Source: Exiguobacterium sp. s48 (GTDB taxonomy: Bacteria > Bacillota > Bacilli > Exiguobacteriales > Exiguobacteriaceae). From it: a stretch of 64,000 nt of DNA. The notes below the pieces were generated by a model. It searched no databases. It saw only the letters and a program-made list of their open reading frames with translations, and was not told where the DNA came from. The DNA lies in the NCBI RefSeq assembly GCF_018617395.1, contig NZ_JACSKC010000001.1, positions 248,001-312,000 on the forward strand. The letters are read 5' to 3'. This document shows positions 17,198-27,176 of the stretch, piece by piece. Position numbers and translations under genes: made by a program. Each line of letters opens with the position of its first letter. The stretch's first letter is position 1.

Positions 17198-17359
17198 ATG
17201 ATCAACAAGTCGACACCATCCATCCTTCACGGTCTGACGAACGGAACGGATGTTGAACAGCGGCCCGAGGAGGATGATCTCGGCGTTTACCTTCCCTTTC
17301 CCCTAAAACATCGATTCAAAGTAAATACCGAGCTTTTTCTTCGGCCGTCGTGGCCTTAG
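17198..17359 (+). CDS. Small ORF of 53 codons inside the repeat element
   Basis: ATG at 17198 follows a purine-rich site (AGGGGGCGG, about 5-6 bases upstream) and a TATAAT at 17160. The peptide starts MINKSTPSILHGLTNG, has an acidic middle (EQRPEEDD) and ends LFLRPSWP. No family was recognised. It has no hydrophobic segment or cysteine. It lies between the two repeat copies and could be a passenger peptide, a truncated gene or chance. Confidence 0.35.
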   Translation: MINKSTPSILHGLTNGTDVEQRPEEDDLGVYLPFPLKHRFKVNTELFLRPSWP

Positions 17360-17398
17360 AAAAAGACAAACGGCCGCCAGATGACGACCGTTTGCGTT

Positions 17399-17511
17399 GC
17401 TCGCCCGACGGCGCCCCGACTCCTGCAGGAAAGCAATCCGACGGAGACCCAGCAGCGACTTGAGTCGCGATGCGGCTCCGGGATTGCCTGCGGAAAGCGT
17501 GGGCGCCGGAA
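17399..17511 (-). repeat. GC-rich dispersed repeat, copy B (inverted)
   Basis: The reverse complement matches copy A across most of its length, including the exact blocks 17463-17479 and 17443-17455. Its ends also pair (GGCGCCC near 17410 with GGGCGCC near 17501), so the copy can fold into a long branched hairpin. Open frames across it on both strands are by-products of the repeat. Confidence 0.75.
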
Positions 17512-17546
17512 GGACGAGTTCGAACATGTTATTTGTCAACAAGCTG

Positions 17547-17574
17547 AGGACAGGTAAACGCCTGTCCTTTTTTC
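17547..17574 (+). terminator. Terminator: right copy of the 22-bp repeat with a T tail
   Basis: The hairpin 17547-17568 is followed by a run of T residues to 17573. This is a complete intrinsic terminator and probably was the original nadA terminator. Confidence 0.85.
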
Positions 17575-17587
17575 GTGTCGCCCATTA

Positions 17588-17596
17588 TGGTACAAT
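17588..17596 (+). promoter_or_regulatory. Extended -10 promoter of ruvA
   Basis: TGGTACAAT (TGn plus TACAAT) lies 36 bases before the ruvA start and just after the terminator. No clear -35 is visible. Confidence 0.5.
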
Positions 17597-17632
17597 AAAT
17601 GCAGTTTTTCCGACCGAAAAGGAGAGTACACC

Positions 17633-18220
17633 GTGATTGAATTCGTAAAAGGACCCGTCGCCTATGTGTGTGCGGAATATATAACGTTAGATGTCTCGGG
17701 CGTCGGCTACAAAGTACATGTGCCTAACCCGTTTTTTTATCGTGAACAAGACGAACATGTAATCGTGTTTACGCATCATTACGTGCGTGAAGACCAACAG
17801 ACGCTATATGGTTTCCGGTCACGACGCGAGCGCGAGCTGTTTAATAAACTCCTTAGCGTAAGCGGCATCGGACCAAAGGGTGCGCTTGCCATCGTCGCGT
17901 CCGGCGATATCGACGCATTGATCGATGCGATTGAAACCGAGAATGAAAAATATTTAACGAAATTCCCGGGAGTCGGGAAGAAGACAGCCAAACAGATGGC
18001 ACTCGACTTGAAAGGGAAGTTATCCGAGCTTGCACCGGATTACGTTCCGAACGAAGGGTTGTTCGCACAAGGTGCATCAGAACTAGACGAGGCGTGTGAG
18101 GCGCTCGTCGCACTCGGCTACTCCGAACGGGAAATCGCAAAAGTCCGCAGTGCATTGAGCGGGGAAATCTTGACGACCGACGCGTACATAAAACGCGCGC
18201 TACAGCTGTTATTGAAATAA
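17633..18220 (+). CDS. ruvA: Holliday junction helicase subunit RuvA
   Basis: Binds four-way DNA junctions and directs RuvB branch migration. The 195 residues have an N-terminal OB fold starting [21 protein letters not shown] helix-hairpin-helix pair follows: [18 protein letters not shown] at about 74-91 and [19 protein letters not shown] at about 108-126. A C-terminal three-helix domain from about 148 contacts RuvB. The start is a GTG behind AAAAGGAGAG. ruvB follows after 10 bases. Confidence 0.97.
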   Translation: MIEFVKGPVAYVCAEYITLDVSGVGYKVHVPNPFFYREQDEHVIVFTHHYVREDQQTLYGFRSRRERELFNKLLSVSGIGPKGALAIVASGDIDALIDAIETENEKYLTKFPGVGKKTAKQMALDLKGKLSELAPDYVPNEGLFAQGASELDEACEALVALGYSEREIAKVRSALSGEILTTDAYIKRALQLLLK

Positions 18221-18230
18221 GGAGGAAGCT

Positions 18231-19232
18231 ATGGACGAACGATTGTTGTCACAATCTCATCAGCAATATGAAGACTCTGAAGAGTGGAGCTTACGTCCGC
18301 AGCGCTTCGAGCAATATATCGGGCAAGAAAAAGCGAAAGGTAATTTGTCAGTCTTCATTCAGGCCGCCAAACTTCGCAGTGAGACGCTCGATCACGTCCT
18401 GTTATATGGACCACCGGGACTCGGGAAGACGACGCTCGCCCAAATCATCGCCAACGAGATGGGTGTCGGGATTAAAACGACCGCCGGGCCCGCAATTGAA
18501 CGACCGGGTGATTTGGCCGCAATCCTCTCGACCCTCGAGCCGGGAGATGTCTTGTTCATCGACGAGATCCATCGATTGAGTCGAACGATTGAAGAAATTC
18601 TCTATCCGGCCATGGAAGATTACTGTCTCGACATCGTCTATGGGCAAGGGGAGATGGCACGAAGCGTCCGCATCGACTTACCACCGTTCACGCTCGTCGG
18701 GGCGACGACACGGGCCGGGATGTTGTCGGCGCCTTTACGTGACCGTTTCGGGGTCACGTTGAAGCTCGAATATTACGAAGCACATGAGTTAGCGGCCATC
18801 GTCAGTCGGACGGCCCAGCTGTTCCGTCTCTCGATCTCACCTGAGGCGAGTGGCGCGATTGCGAAACGCTCACGAGGGACGCCACGAATCGCAAACCGTC
18901 TCTTGCGACGAGTCCGTGATTTCGCGCAAGTGGCTGGTACGAAAGAAATCGATCCGGTGCTCGCGTCTGATGCGCTCGACCGTCTACACGTCGATGCACT
19001 CGGACTCGATGAAGTCGACCATCGATTGCTTCGGGCCATGGTGGAGCGGTTCGGAGGTGGACCGGTCGGGCTTGAGACGCTTGCCGCAACCATCGGTGAG
19101 GATGCTCAGACGATCGAGGATGTCTATGAGCCCTATTTATTGCAACAAGGATTCTTGCAGCGTACGCCGCGAGGACGGATGATTACACAGTTTGCCAAGT
19201 CGCATTTTGGTTATGAAGAGGAAGAGGAGTAA
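18231..19232 (+). CDS. ruvB: Holliday junction helicase motor RuvB
   Basis: The AAA+ motor of the RuvAB branch-migration complex. The 333 residues carry [19 protein letters not shown], Walker [20 protein letters not shown] (about 62-80), Walker [12 protein letters not shown] (about 107-117), sensor 1 [19 protein letters not shown] and the C-terminal winged helix beginning near [20 protein letters not shown] precedes the ATG. It is co-transcribed with ruvA and queA. Confidence 0.98.
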   Translation: MDERLLSQSHQQYEDSEEWSLRPQRFEQYIGQEKAKGNLSVFIQAAKLRSETLDHVLLYGPPGLGKTTLAQIIANEMGVGIKTTAGPAIERPGDLAAILSTLEPGDVLFIDEIHRLSRTIEEILYPAMEDYCLDIVYGQGEMARSVRIDLPPFTLVGATTRAGMLSAPLRDRFGVTLKLEYYEAHELAAIVSRTAQLFRLSISPEASGAIAKRSRGTPRIANRLLRRVRDFAQVAGTKEIDPVLASDALDRLHVDALGLDEVDHRLLRAMVERFGGGPVGLETLAATIGEDAQTIEDVYEPYLLQQGFLQRTPRGRMITQFAKSHFGYEEEEE

Positions 19233-19235
19233 GGT

Positions 19236-21436
<2,201 letters not shown>

Positions 21437-21456
21437 GAAAACGTACAGGACATTGT

Positions 21457-21485
21457 GTGACATCTATTCAATTTCACGGTATAAT
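21457..21485 (+). promoter_or_regulatory. Sigma-A promoter of yajC
   Basis: GTGACA (21457-21462) and a perfect TATAAT (21480-21485), 17-bp spacer. Confidence 0.75.
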
Positions 21486-21520
21486 GAACCTGATATTGAA
21501 TGAAAGGGTGAATGTTACAC

Positions 21521-21799
21521 ATGGATACTCTCGTTGCGTTATTACCAATGATCCTGATTTTCGTCGTATTTTACTTCCTTTTGATTCGTCCACAGACGAA
21601 ACGCCAAAAAGAAGTTCAATCGATGCAAAACGCCCTCGAGCGTGGCGACAGCGTTGTCACAATCGGTGGTTTACACGGCGTCGTTCATCAAATCGAAGAC
21701 ACACATGTCGTGTTGAAATGCGATCAATCGCTTCTCCGCTTCAACCGAAGCGCGGTTGCGGAAGTCGTGAAAAAAGCGAATGCCTCGTTCGAGGAATAA
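21521..21799 (+). CDS. yajC: Preprotein translocase subunit YajC
   Basis: A small membrane accessory of the Sec translocase and SecDF. The 92-residue product has one N-terminal membrane helix (LVALLPMILIFVVFYFLLIR) and then the family segment RPQTKRQKEVQSMQNALERG followed by DSVVTIGGLHG. An in-frame ATG at 21512 lies almost on top of the ribosome site, so the ATG at 21521 is preferred. A strong terminator makes it monocistronic. Confidence 0.95.
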   Translation: MDTLVALLPMILIFVVFYFLLIRPQTKRQKEVQSMQNALERGDSVVTIGGLHGVVHQIEDTHVVLKCDQSLLRFNRSAVAEVVKKANASFEE

Positions 21800-21808
21800 G
21801 CCAGTTAA

Positions 21809-21841
21809 GCATCTGACCAAAACGGTCAGATGCTTTTTTTT
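21809..21841 (+). terminator. Terminator after yajC
   Basis: A 10-bp perfect stem (GCATCTGACC with GGTCAGATGC), 5-base loop and eight T residues. Confidence 0.95.
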
Positions 21842-21859
21842 ATGAAAAACGTCTGATTA

Positions 21860-21876
21860 TTGACAAAGTATGTCAA
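21860..21876. promoter_or_regulatory. Inverted repeat upstream of the chemotaxis receptor gene
   Basis: TTGACA and TGTCAA are exact arms around AAGTA. The left arm reads as a perfect -35, but no good -10 follows at standard spacing (ATTCAT at 21884 is the best). It could be a promoter under an overlapping regulator. Confidence 0.35.
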
Positions 21877-21919
21877 TTTGATGATTCATCCCCCTTATTT
21901 CGAAAAAACGATTTGAATC

Positions 21920-21934
21920 GTGAAAACGTTTGCA
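21920..21934. promoter_or_regulatory. Candidate cre site (CcpA) before the chemotaxis receptor gene
   Basis: GTGAAAACGTTTGCA matches the catabolite response element consensus WTGNAANCGNWNNCW at every specified position except the first. It lies 48 bases before the start codon. Confidence 0.6.
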
Positions 21935-21981
21935 TTAATGTCAAAGTGAGATGAAATCCGAGATGAAGGAGAACGAATAAA

Positions 21982-23751
21982 ATGGACGTGAAACGATTAA
22001 ACCCATTCAAAAATTGGAAAGGATGGACACGGAAACGATCTGGGAAGAGGAAAAAAGGACGATCTTCCTTGAGACGACGTATGTCGATTGCTCTGATTCC
22101 AACGATCGTTGCCCTTGTTATGGTTGGGGCACTCGGCTCTTATCAACTAAGACAATCGACTGCCGCTTATGACCGAGTTATTAGTGATGGGATGCAGGAG
22201 ATGCTTCTTGCAGAAAACTTGTCTCTTGCAGTGACAGATGCCGAACGTTATTTGAACTATTATATGCTCGTCGCTAATCCGAAGACATTGATCAGTTTAC
22301 AGAGTACACAGGAACAACGTGACGAGTTAATGGGGGAATTGAAAGCTTCGTCAACGGACGATAAAATCTTATCTTGGTTAGGCGACTTGGAGAAATTCAA
22401 CGAGCTATTAGACCGTGAGATGAATCGTGCCATCGAACTTCGACAGCAGCAAGATGAAATCGGATATAAGACTGTGCTCAACACGAGTGTGACACCGACG
22501 ACGGACCGCGTGCGCATGACCGTGACGGACCTTGTCGAATATAAAGGGGAGCTCCTTGCTTCCGAAACGAAAGCGGTGCAAGCAGACGCGGAGAGTTCAA
22601 TCCTTTGGATGCTCATCATCAGCGTTGGTGGTGTCGTGATTGGGATTCTTTCGTTATTTGCCTTGCAGCGCCTGTTCTTGAAACCAATTAATCGTCTTGG
22701 TCGTCAAGCTCGCATTATGGCGGAAGGGGATTTGACCGGCGAAGATATCGAGGTCGCCTCAAACGACGAGCTCGGAGACCTTGTCACGGCATTTAACGAG
22801 ATGAAACACAATCTGGTCGGCTTGATTCGTCGGGTTGGAGAGGCGTCGGACAAAGTGACGGCGTATTCGGAAGAACTTTATGCGAGTACAGATCATGTGG
22901 CGACGACGACCCAAGGGGTATCCCGTCTATTTGAAGAGATGAACGTGGCGGCACAAGGATCGTCGAAACGTGCGGAAGAAGGAACAATTGGGGTCAATCA
23001 AGCGGTGGTCGGATTGAACCAAATCGCCGCAGCGTCACAAGGTGTGAATGAACAGACGATTCACACGCTTGAAGCGGCAAACGGCGGACTCGAAACGATT
23101 CAATTGGCTGAGGAGCGCATGCAAGAAATTCGTCGTGCCAATGAACTCACAGAACAAATGGTGACACGTCTCTCGAATCAATCACTAGAGATTGAAAAAA
23201 TCACTCGTTCGATCACGGCCATCACAGAACAGACGAACCTGCTTGCCCTTAATGCAGCCATCGAGGCGGCGCGCGCAGGTGAACATGGAAAAGGGTTTGC
23301 GGTCGTCGCGGCAGAAGTGCGAAAACTTGCCGAGGAGTCCAAACAGTCAGCCATTCAAATCCAAACCGTCGTACGTGACATTCAACGTGATACGAAGCAA
23401 GTCGAGTCAGCGTTTGAAGAGTCGAGCGTCCATGTTGAAAATGGAGTATCGCAAATGGGAGAAGTGGCCGAGGCGTTCCGAGAGATTGTATCGGTCATTG
23501 AAGAGACGTCGCGTCAGATGAGTGAGATTGCGGCAGCGACAGAAGAAGTCAGTGCCAACACGACAGAAGTTGCCGTATCGGTCGAAGACATGTCGACGAA
23601 TGCTGTCTCGACACAGCGTAGCGTCGAAGAGGCGGGAGCGAACGTTGAAGAACAGCTTGCGGCCATTCAAGAAATCAATGGAATTGCTGAAACGATGAGT
23701 CACATGTCCTCTGAATTAAAAGATGTAGTCCATGTGTTTAAGACCACATAA
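21982..23751 (+). CDS. Methyl-accepting chemotaxis protein
   Basis: A transmembrane chemoreceptor of 589 residues. A strongly basic N-terminal tail (about 1-33) precedes membrane helix 1 (34-53). An extracellular four-helix-bundle-type sensor follows (about 55-205), then helix 2 (about 208-230), a HAMP linker ([20 protein letters not shown]), and a long signalling coiled coil. The hairpin tip [20 protein letters not shown] is near residue 415-435, followed by [20 protein letters not shown]. The ligand is unknown. GATGAAGGAG precedes the ATG. It is monocistronic, with a cre-like site upstream and a hairpin downstream. Confidence 0.93.
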   Translation: MDVKRLNPFKNWKGWTRKRSGKRKKGRSSLRRRMSIALIPTIVALVMVGALGSYQLRQSTAAYDRVISDGMQEMLLAENLSLAVTDAERYLNYYMLVANPKTLISLQSTQEQRDELMGELKASSTDDKILSWLGDLEKFNELLDREMNRAIELRQQQDEIGYKTVLNTSVTPTTDRVRMTVTDLVEYKGELLASETKAVQADAESSILWMLIISVGGVVIGILSLFALQRLFLKPINRLGRQARIMAEGDLTGEDIEVASNDELGDLVTAFNEMKHNLVGLIRRVGEASDKVTAYSEELYASTDHVATTTQGVSRLFEEMNVAAQGSSKRAEEGTIGVNQAVVGLNQIAAASQGVNEQTIHTLEAANGGLETIQLAEERMQEIRRANELTEQMVTRLSNQSLEIEKITRSITAITEQTNLLALNAAIEAARAGEHGKGFAVVAAEVRKLAEESKQSAIQIQTVVRDIQRDTKQVESAFEESSVHVENGVSQMGEVAEAFREIVSVIEETSRQMSEIAAATEEVSANTTEVAVSVEDMSTNAVSTQRSVEEAGANVEEQLAAIQEINGIAETMSHMSSELKDVVHVFKTT

Positions 23752-23753
23752 TA

Positions 23754-23781
23754 AATGCCCTGACGCGTGCGTCAGGGCATT
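23754..23781. terminator. Bidirectional terminator between MCP gene and zupT
   Basis: A 13-bp perfect stem (AATGCCCTGACGC with its complement) around GT. There is no long T run, so strength is uncertain. Confidence 0.65.
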
Positions 23782-23786
23782 ACTCG

Positions 23787-24647
23787 TTACATTAATAAAA
23801 TCAAACTTGTCGCCATGACGATCATACCTGCGACCATCCCATACATCGAATGATGGGCACGACCATACTCTCGAGCAGCAGGGAGCAACTCGTCAAGCGA
23901 AATGAAGACCATGATTCCCCCGACTGCCGCGAACAAAAGTCCGAAGACCGTGTCACTTAAGAACGGCATAAGGAGTAAAAATCCGATAGCGGCACCTGCC
24001 GGCTCAGCGAGACCTGATAATAATGAGAGCTTAAATGCTTTTTTGCGTGAACCGGTCGCATAATAAATCGGAACTGATACGGCAATCCCTTCCGGAATAT
24101 TGTGAAGGGCGATGGCGATGGCAATCGCTAAACCTACAGTCGGATCATCTAATGCCGAGACAAAGGTGGCGAGTCCTTCTGGAAAGTTGTGAATTCCAAT
24201 GGCGAGTGCCATGAAGATCCCCATTTTCTTTAAGCGGTTTTGTGTCTCGGGATGACTGATCGTTGTCGCCTCATGTGTGGATGCCATCGCCAATTCTTTT
24301 GAGGTCGGGTCGTTTTGCATCGATTCAACGAACTTGACCTCATGTGGGTTCTCCATTTTCGGGATGAACTTGTCAATCAAGCCGATCAAGAACATACCAC
24401 CGAAGAAAGCGAGGACGGTATAAATCGTTCCCGTATATTCCCCATGCGCACTGACGAGTTCATCGAGTGCTTTCGGAAAAATCTCGATGAATGATACGTA
24501 AATCATGACACCACCAGAAAAACCGAGTGAGATGGATAGAAAGGCTGTATTCGTTCGTTTTGCGAAAAATGCGATCATGCTTCCGATCCCTGTCGCGAGT
24601 CCTGCGAACAAGGTAAGAAGAAACGCATACATAATCGTGCTGTCCAT
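23787..24647 (-). CDS. zupT: ZIP family metal transporter (ZupT type)
   Basis: An importer of zinc and other divalent metals in the cytoplasmic membrane. The 286-residue form has about eight hydrophobic helices and the two metal-site helices typical of ZIP proteins: IGIHNFPEGLATFVSALDD and IALHNIPEGIAVSVPIYYA, each with the HN.PEG motif. A histidine-containing cytoplasmic loop lies between helices 3 and 4. The frame extends 28 codons further upstream to a TTG, but only the internal MDSTIMYAF start has a good ribosome site (AGGAGTCT). Confidence 0.92.
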   Translation of the reverse strand: MDSTIMYAFLLTLFAGLATGIGSMIAFFAKRTNTAFLSISLGFSGGVMIYVSFIEIFPKALDELVSAHGEYTGTIYTVLAFFGGMFLIGLIDKFIPKMENPHEVKFVESMQNDPTSKELAMASTHEATTISHPETQNRLKKMGIFMALAIGIHNFPEGLATFVSALDDPTVGLAIAIAIALHNIPEGIAVSVPIYYATGSRKKAFKLSLLSGLAEPAGAAIGFLLLMPFLSDTVFGLLFAAVGGIMVFISLDELLPAAREYGRAHHSMYGMVAGMIVMATSLILLM

Positions 24648-24859
24648 ATCGTTAGACTCCTTTGAGTTTTTAATGTTAGCTACATCATACATCAGGTTTT
24701 GCCCTAGCGCAACTTTTAGTCTTGCATGCAAAATAAGTCTAGATATCCACGAATGGTCGTTACAATTTTAGGAAAATGATTGATAAATGTTTAGAAAATT
24801 TGTAATGTTAACGAGAGAAGTTTTTATAAAGAACAGTGGTTTAGAAAGGAAATAGTCGT

Positions 24860-26161
24860 ATGTACAAAAAAGGCAATATTGCGATTTTCGCGATTATCAT
24901 GATTGCGACAATCCTGCTCGCTGTGTTCACGACACCTTGGGTCGTCAAGAACACGAACCTCGGACTCGACTTAAAAGGTGGATTCGAAGTTTTGTATGAA
25001 GTACAACCGCTCGAAGACGGCGACGTCATCGACGAGTCGGCGATGAATGCAACCGTTCGCGCCATCAACAACCGAATCAACGTCCTTGGGGTATCAGAAC
25101 CGGACGTTCGAATCGAAGAAAACAATCGCATTCGCGTGCAACTTGCAGGCGTGTCGAACCAAAACGAAGCGCGCGAAGTCATCTCGTCTACGGCACAATT
25201 GACGTTCCGTGACGTGAATGACAACGTCCTGCTCGATGGGAAAGACTTAGCTCCTCGTGGCGCGTCTCTCAGTTACAACCAACAAGGACAACCTGTCGTA
25301 GAGTTGACGCTTCAATCAGCCGATCAGTTCGGGGAAGTGACGTCTGAAATTTCACAGCGTCCAGCTCCTGAAAATCGTCTCGTCATCTGGCTCGATTACG
25401 AAGAAGGTGACACTTACGAAGAAGAGATTCAAAAAGAAAACTCGAAAATCGTGTCAGATGCTTCTGTAAATGGACCGATTTTATCTGATAAAGCGATCAT
25501 TTCTGGTGGTGGAATCGACGCGGAGAGCGGGCAACGTCTCGCGGATATCCTAAACGCAGGGGCGCTCCCGGTTAAACTCGATGAGATTTACTCGACGTCG
25601 GTATCGGCACAGTTCGGTCAAGATGCACTTGAAGAAACGGTATTTGCCGCAACAATTGGGATTATCGCTGTATTCCTCTTCATGTTGTTCTTCTACCGTT
25701 TACCAGGACTCGTATCGATCATCACGCTCATTCTGTACATCAACTTGATCATGTTGTTCTTCAATGGAATCAATGCGGTCTTGACACTACCGGGAATCGC
25801 GGCACTTGTTCTCGGGGTCGGTATGGCGGTCGATGCGAACATCATTACCGCTGAACGGATCAAGGACGAGTTACGATCTGGAAAGTCGGTATTATCCGCG
25901 TTCCGTGCCGGTAACCGTCGCTCGCTCAGTACGATCATTGATGCCAACTTGACGACGCTCATTTCAGCTGCAGTCTTGTTCTATTTTGGACAAAGCTCAG
26001 TCAAAGGGTTCGCCATCATGCTCATGATCTCAATCGGGATGACGTTCATTTCGAACGTATTCATCTCACGTTATTTGATGCACCTCCTCGTTTCAAGTCG
26101 CCTGTTCGACAAACGTAAAGGATGGTTTGGTGTGAAGGAGAGTGAAATCCGTGAACTTTAA
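24860..26161 (+). CDS. secD: Protein translocase subunit SecD
   Basis: Works with SecF to pull secreted proteins across the membrane with the proton gradient. The 433 residues have an N-terminal helix (IAIFAIIMIATILLAVF) and the D1 signature LGLDLKGGFEVLYEV. An extracytoplasmic domain covers about 40-270. Five C-terminal membrane helices include LVLGVGMAVDANIITAERIK. secF overlaps its end. B. subtilis carries SecD and SecF fused in one polypeptide; here they are separate. yajC, a partner, is 3 kb upstream. Confidence 0.96.
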   Translation: MYKKGNIAIFAIIMIATILLAVFTTPWVVKNTNLGLDLKGGFEVLYEVQPLEDGDVIDESAMNATVRAINNRINVLGVSEPDVRIEENNRIRVQLAGVSNQNEAREVISSTAQLTFRDVNDNVLLDGKDLAPRGASLSYNQQGQPVVELTLQSADQFGEVTSEISQRPAPENRLVIWLDYEEGDTYEEEIQKENSKIVSDASVNGPILSDKAIISGGGIDAESGQRLADILNAGALPVKLDEIYSTSVSAQFGQDALEETVFAATIGIIAVFLFMLFFYRLPGLVSIITLILYINLIMLFFNGINAVLTLPGIAALVLGVGMAVDANIITAERIKDELRSGKSVLSAFRAGNRRSLSTIIDANLTTLISAAVLFYFGQSSVKGFAIMLMISIGMTFISNVFISRYLMHLLVSSRLFDKRKGWFGVKESEIREL

Positions 26162-27077
26162 GCTTACTGAATGGAATTACGTCAAACATATGCGTACGAT
26201 GTTCTTGATTTCAACGGCCATCGTCGTTCTCGGAATCGGTCTCTTGTTCTTCCGAGGATTGAACCTCGGGATCGACTTCGCTTCAGGTACACGCGTAGAG
26301 GTTCAAACCGAAGAACGTGTCTCTCAAGAAGAGTTCACGAAAGCGTTCAATGACGCTGGGGTCGATCAAGAAATCTCGAACGTCCAATATGCAGATGAAG
26401 GTCGCTTAGCATACGTGACGTTCGTCGGTCAACTAGGGCAAGAAGAAGTTGCGAACGTCAAGACGGCGTTCACTGAACAGTTCGGGAACGACCCGAATAT
26501 CAGCACCGTCTCGGCTCAAGTTGGTCGTGACTTGGCGAAAAATGCTTTGTATGCGGTAGCCGTCGCCTCAATCGGGATCATTCTCTACATCACGGTCCGT
26601 TTCCAATTCTCCTATGCGGTCGCGACCGTGGTTGCCATGCTCCACGATGCCTTCTTCATGATTGTCGCGTTCTCGCTCTTTGGGATAGAGGTCAACTTGT
26701 ACTTCATCGCCGCGGTCTTGACCATCATCGGTTACTCAGTCAACGATACGATCGTAACGTTCGACCGGGTCCGCGAGAACATCACGTCGTATGAAAAGGA
26801 ACGGAAAATCAAGTCGATGGACGTCTACGAGTCGATTATCAACAAATCGATTCAAGAGACGATTGTGCGGTCGGTCAACACCGTCATCACGGTACTCGTG
26901 ACAGCCATCGCCTTGTACGTCTTCGGTGCCGAATCGATTCGTAGCTTCTCGATTGCACTCATCGTGGGACTCTTTATGGGGATGTACTCTTCGATCTTCA
27001 TCGCATCGTACTTGTGGCTCCTCATCAAACGCACGACCATCAACAAGAAAAAAGATACGCCGGTCACAGAGGCGTAA
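26151..27077 (+). CDS. secF: Protein translocase subunit SecF
   Basis: The partner of SecD in the RND-type export motor. The 308 residues start with a membrane helix (about 16-33), then GLNLGIDFASGTRVEVQ. The C-terminal helices include YFIAAVLTIIGYSVNDTIVTFDRVREN, with the aspartate-arginine pair of the family (segment described across positions 26703-26781). The GTG at 26151 is favoured over the GTG at 26142 because of its spacing from GAAGGAG. The gene overlaps secD by 11 bases and ends before a terminator. Confidence 0.95.
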   Translation: MNFKLTEWNYVKHMRTMFLISTAIVVLGIGLLFFRGLNLGIDFASGTRVEVQTEERVSQEEFTKAFNDAGVDQEISNVQYADEGRLAYVTFVGQLGQEEVANVKTAFTEQFGNDPNISTVSAQVGRDLAKNALYAVAVASIGIILYITVRFQFSYAVATVVAMLHDAFFMIVAFSLFGIEVNLYFIAAVLTIIGYSVNDTIVTFDRVRENITSYEKERKIKSMDVYESIINKSIQETIVRSVNTVITVLVTAIALYVFGAESIRSFSIALIVGLFMGMYSSIFIASYLWLLIKRTTINKKKDTPVTEA

Positions 27078-27083
27078 CGAGTG

Positions 27084-27110
27084 GGTCTCCCTTCAAACGG
27101 GAGACCTTTT
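27084..27110 (+). terminator. Terminator after secF
   Basis: An 8-bp stem (GGTCTCCC with GGGAGACC), 7-base loop and TTTT. Confidence 0.85.
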
Positions 27111-27143
27111 CAAATGTCAAGACGGCACATCTTTCACGCGGTC

Positions 27144-27152
27144 TGCTATAAT
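27144..27152 (+). promoter_or_regulatory. Extended -10 promoter of recJ
   Basis: TGCTATAAT: a perfect -10 with the TGn extension, 24 bases before the recJ start and after the secF terminator. The -35 (GGCACA at 17 bp) is weak. Confidence 0.65.
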
Positions 27153-27176
27153 CTACAATTGATTGGAGTGAAGGAC

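Larger units (their letters stand above)
16990..17546. mobile_element. MITE-like non-autonomous element between nadA and ruvA
   Basis: The 557-bp segment is flanked by near-identical 22-bp direct repeats. Its ends are imperfect inverted repeats: CAGACTGTAGACAAAGTA on the left and CAGCTTGTTGACAAATAA read inward from the right, with 13 of 18 positions equal. Inside are two inverted copies of a GC-rich repeat and one 53-codon reading frame. No transposase is present. The composition differs from the neighbouring genes. An inserted mobile repeat that duplicated a terminator explains these facts; stepwise duplication by recombination is the alternative. Confidence 0.55.

Noticed and set aside
17519-17535. 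LexA-like GAACATGTT upstream of ruvA
   Set aside because: The half-sites are two bases too close for the CGAAC-N4-GTTCG spacing, and it lies in the mobile element end before the terminator, not in the ruvA promoter.
17303-17542. 79-codon minus-strand frame and + strand frames at 16905-17198 and 17397-17636
   Set aside because: They run through the GC-rich repeats and the hairpins. Their length comes from repeat composition, and they lack ribosome sites.
24648-24731. TTG-initiated 28-residue extension of ZupT
   Set aside because: It has no ribosome site and is polar where the family starts with a membrane helix; AGGAGTCT serves the internal ATG.
27081-27176. 32-residue extension of RecJ
   Set aside because: It would read through the secF terminator and the recJ promoter.
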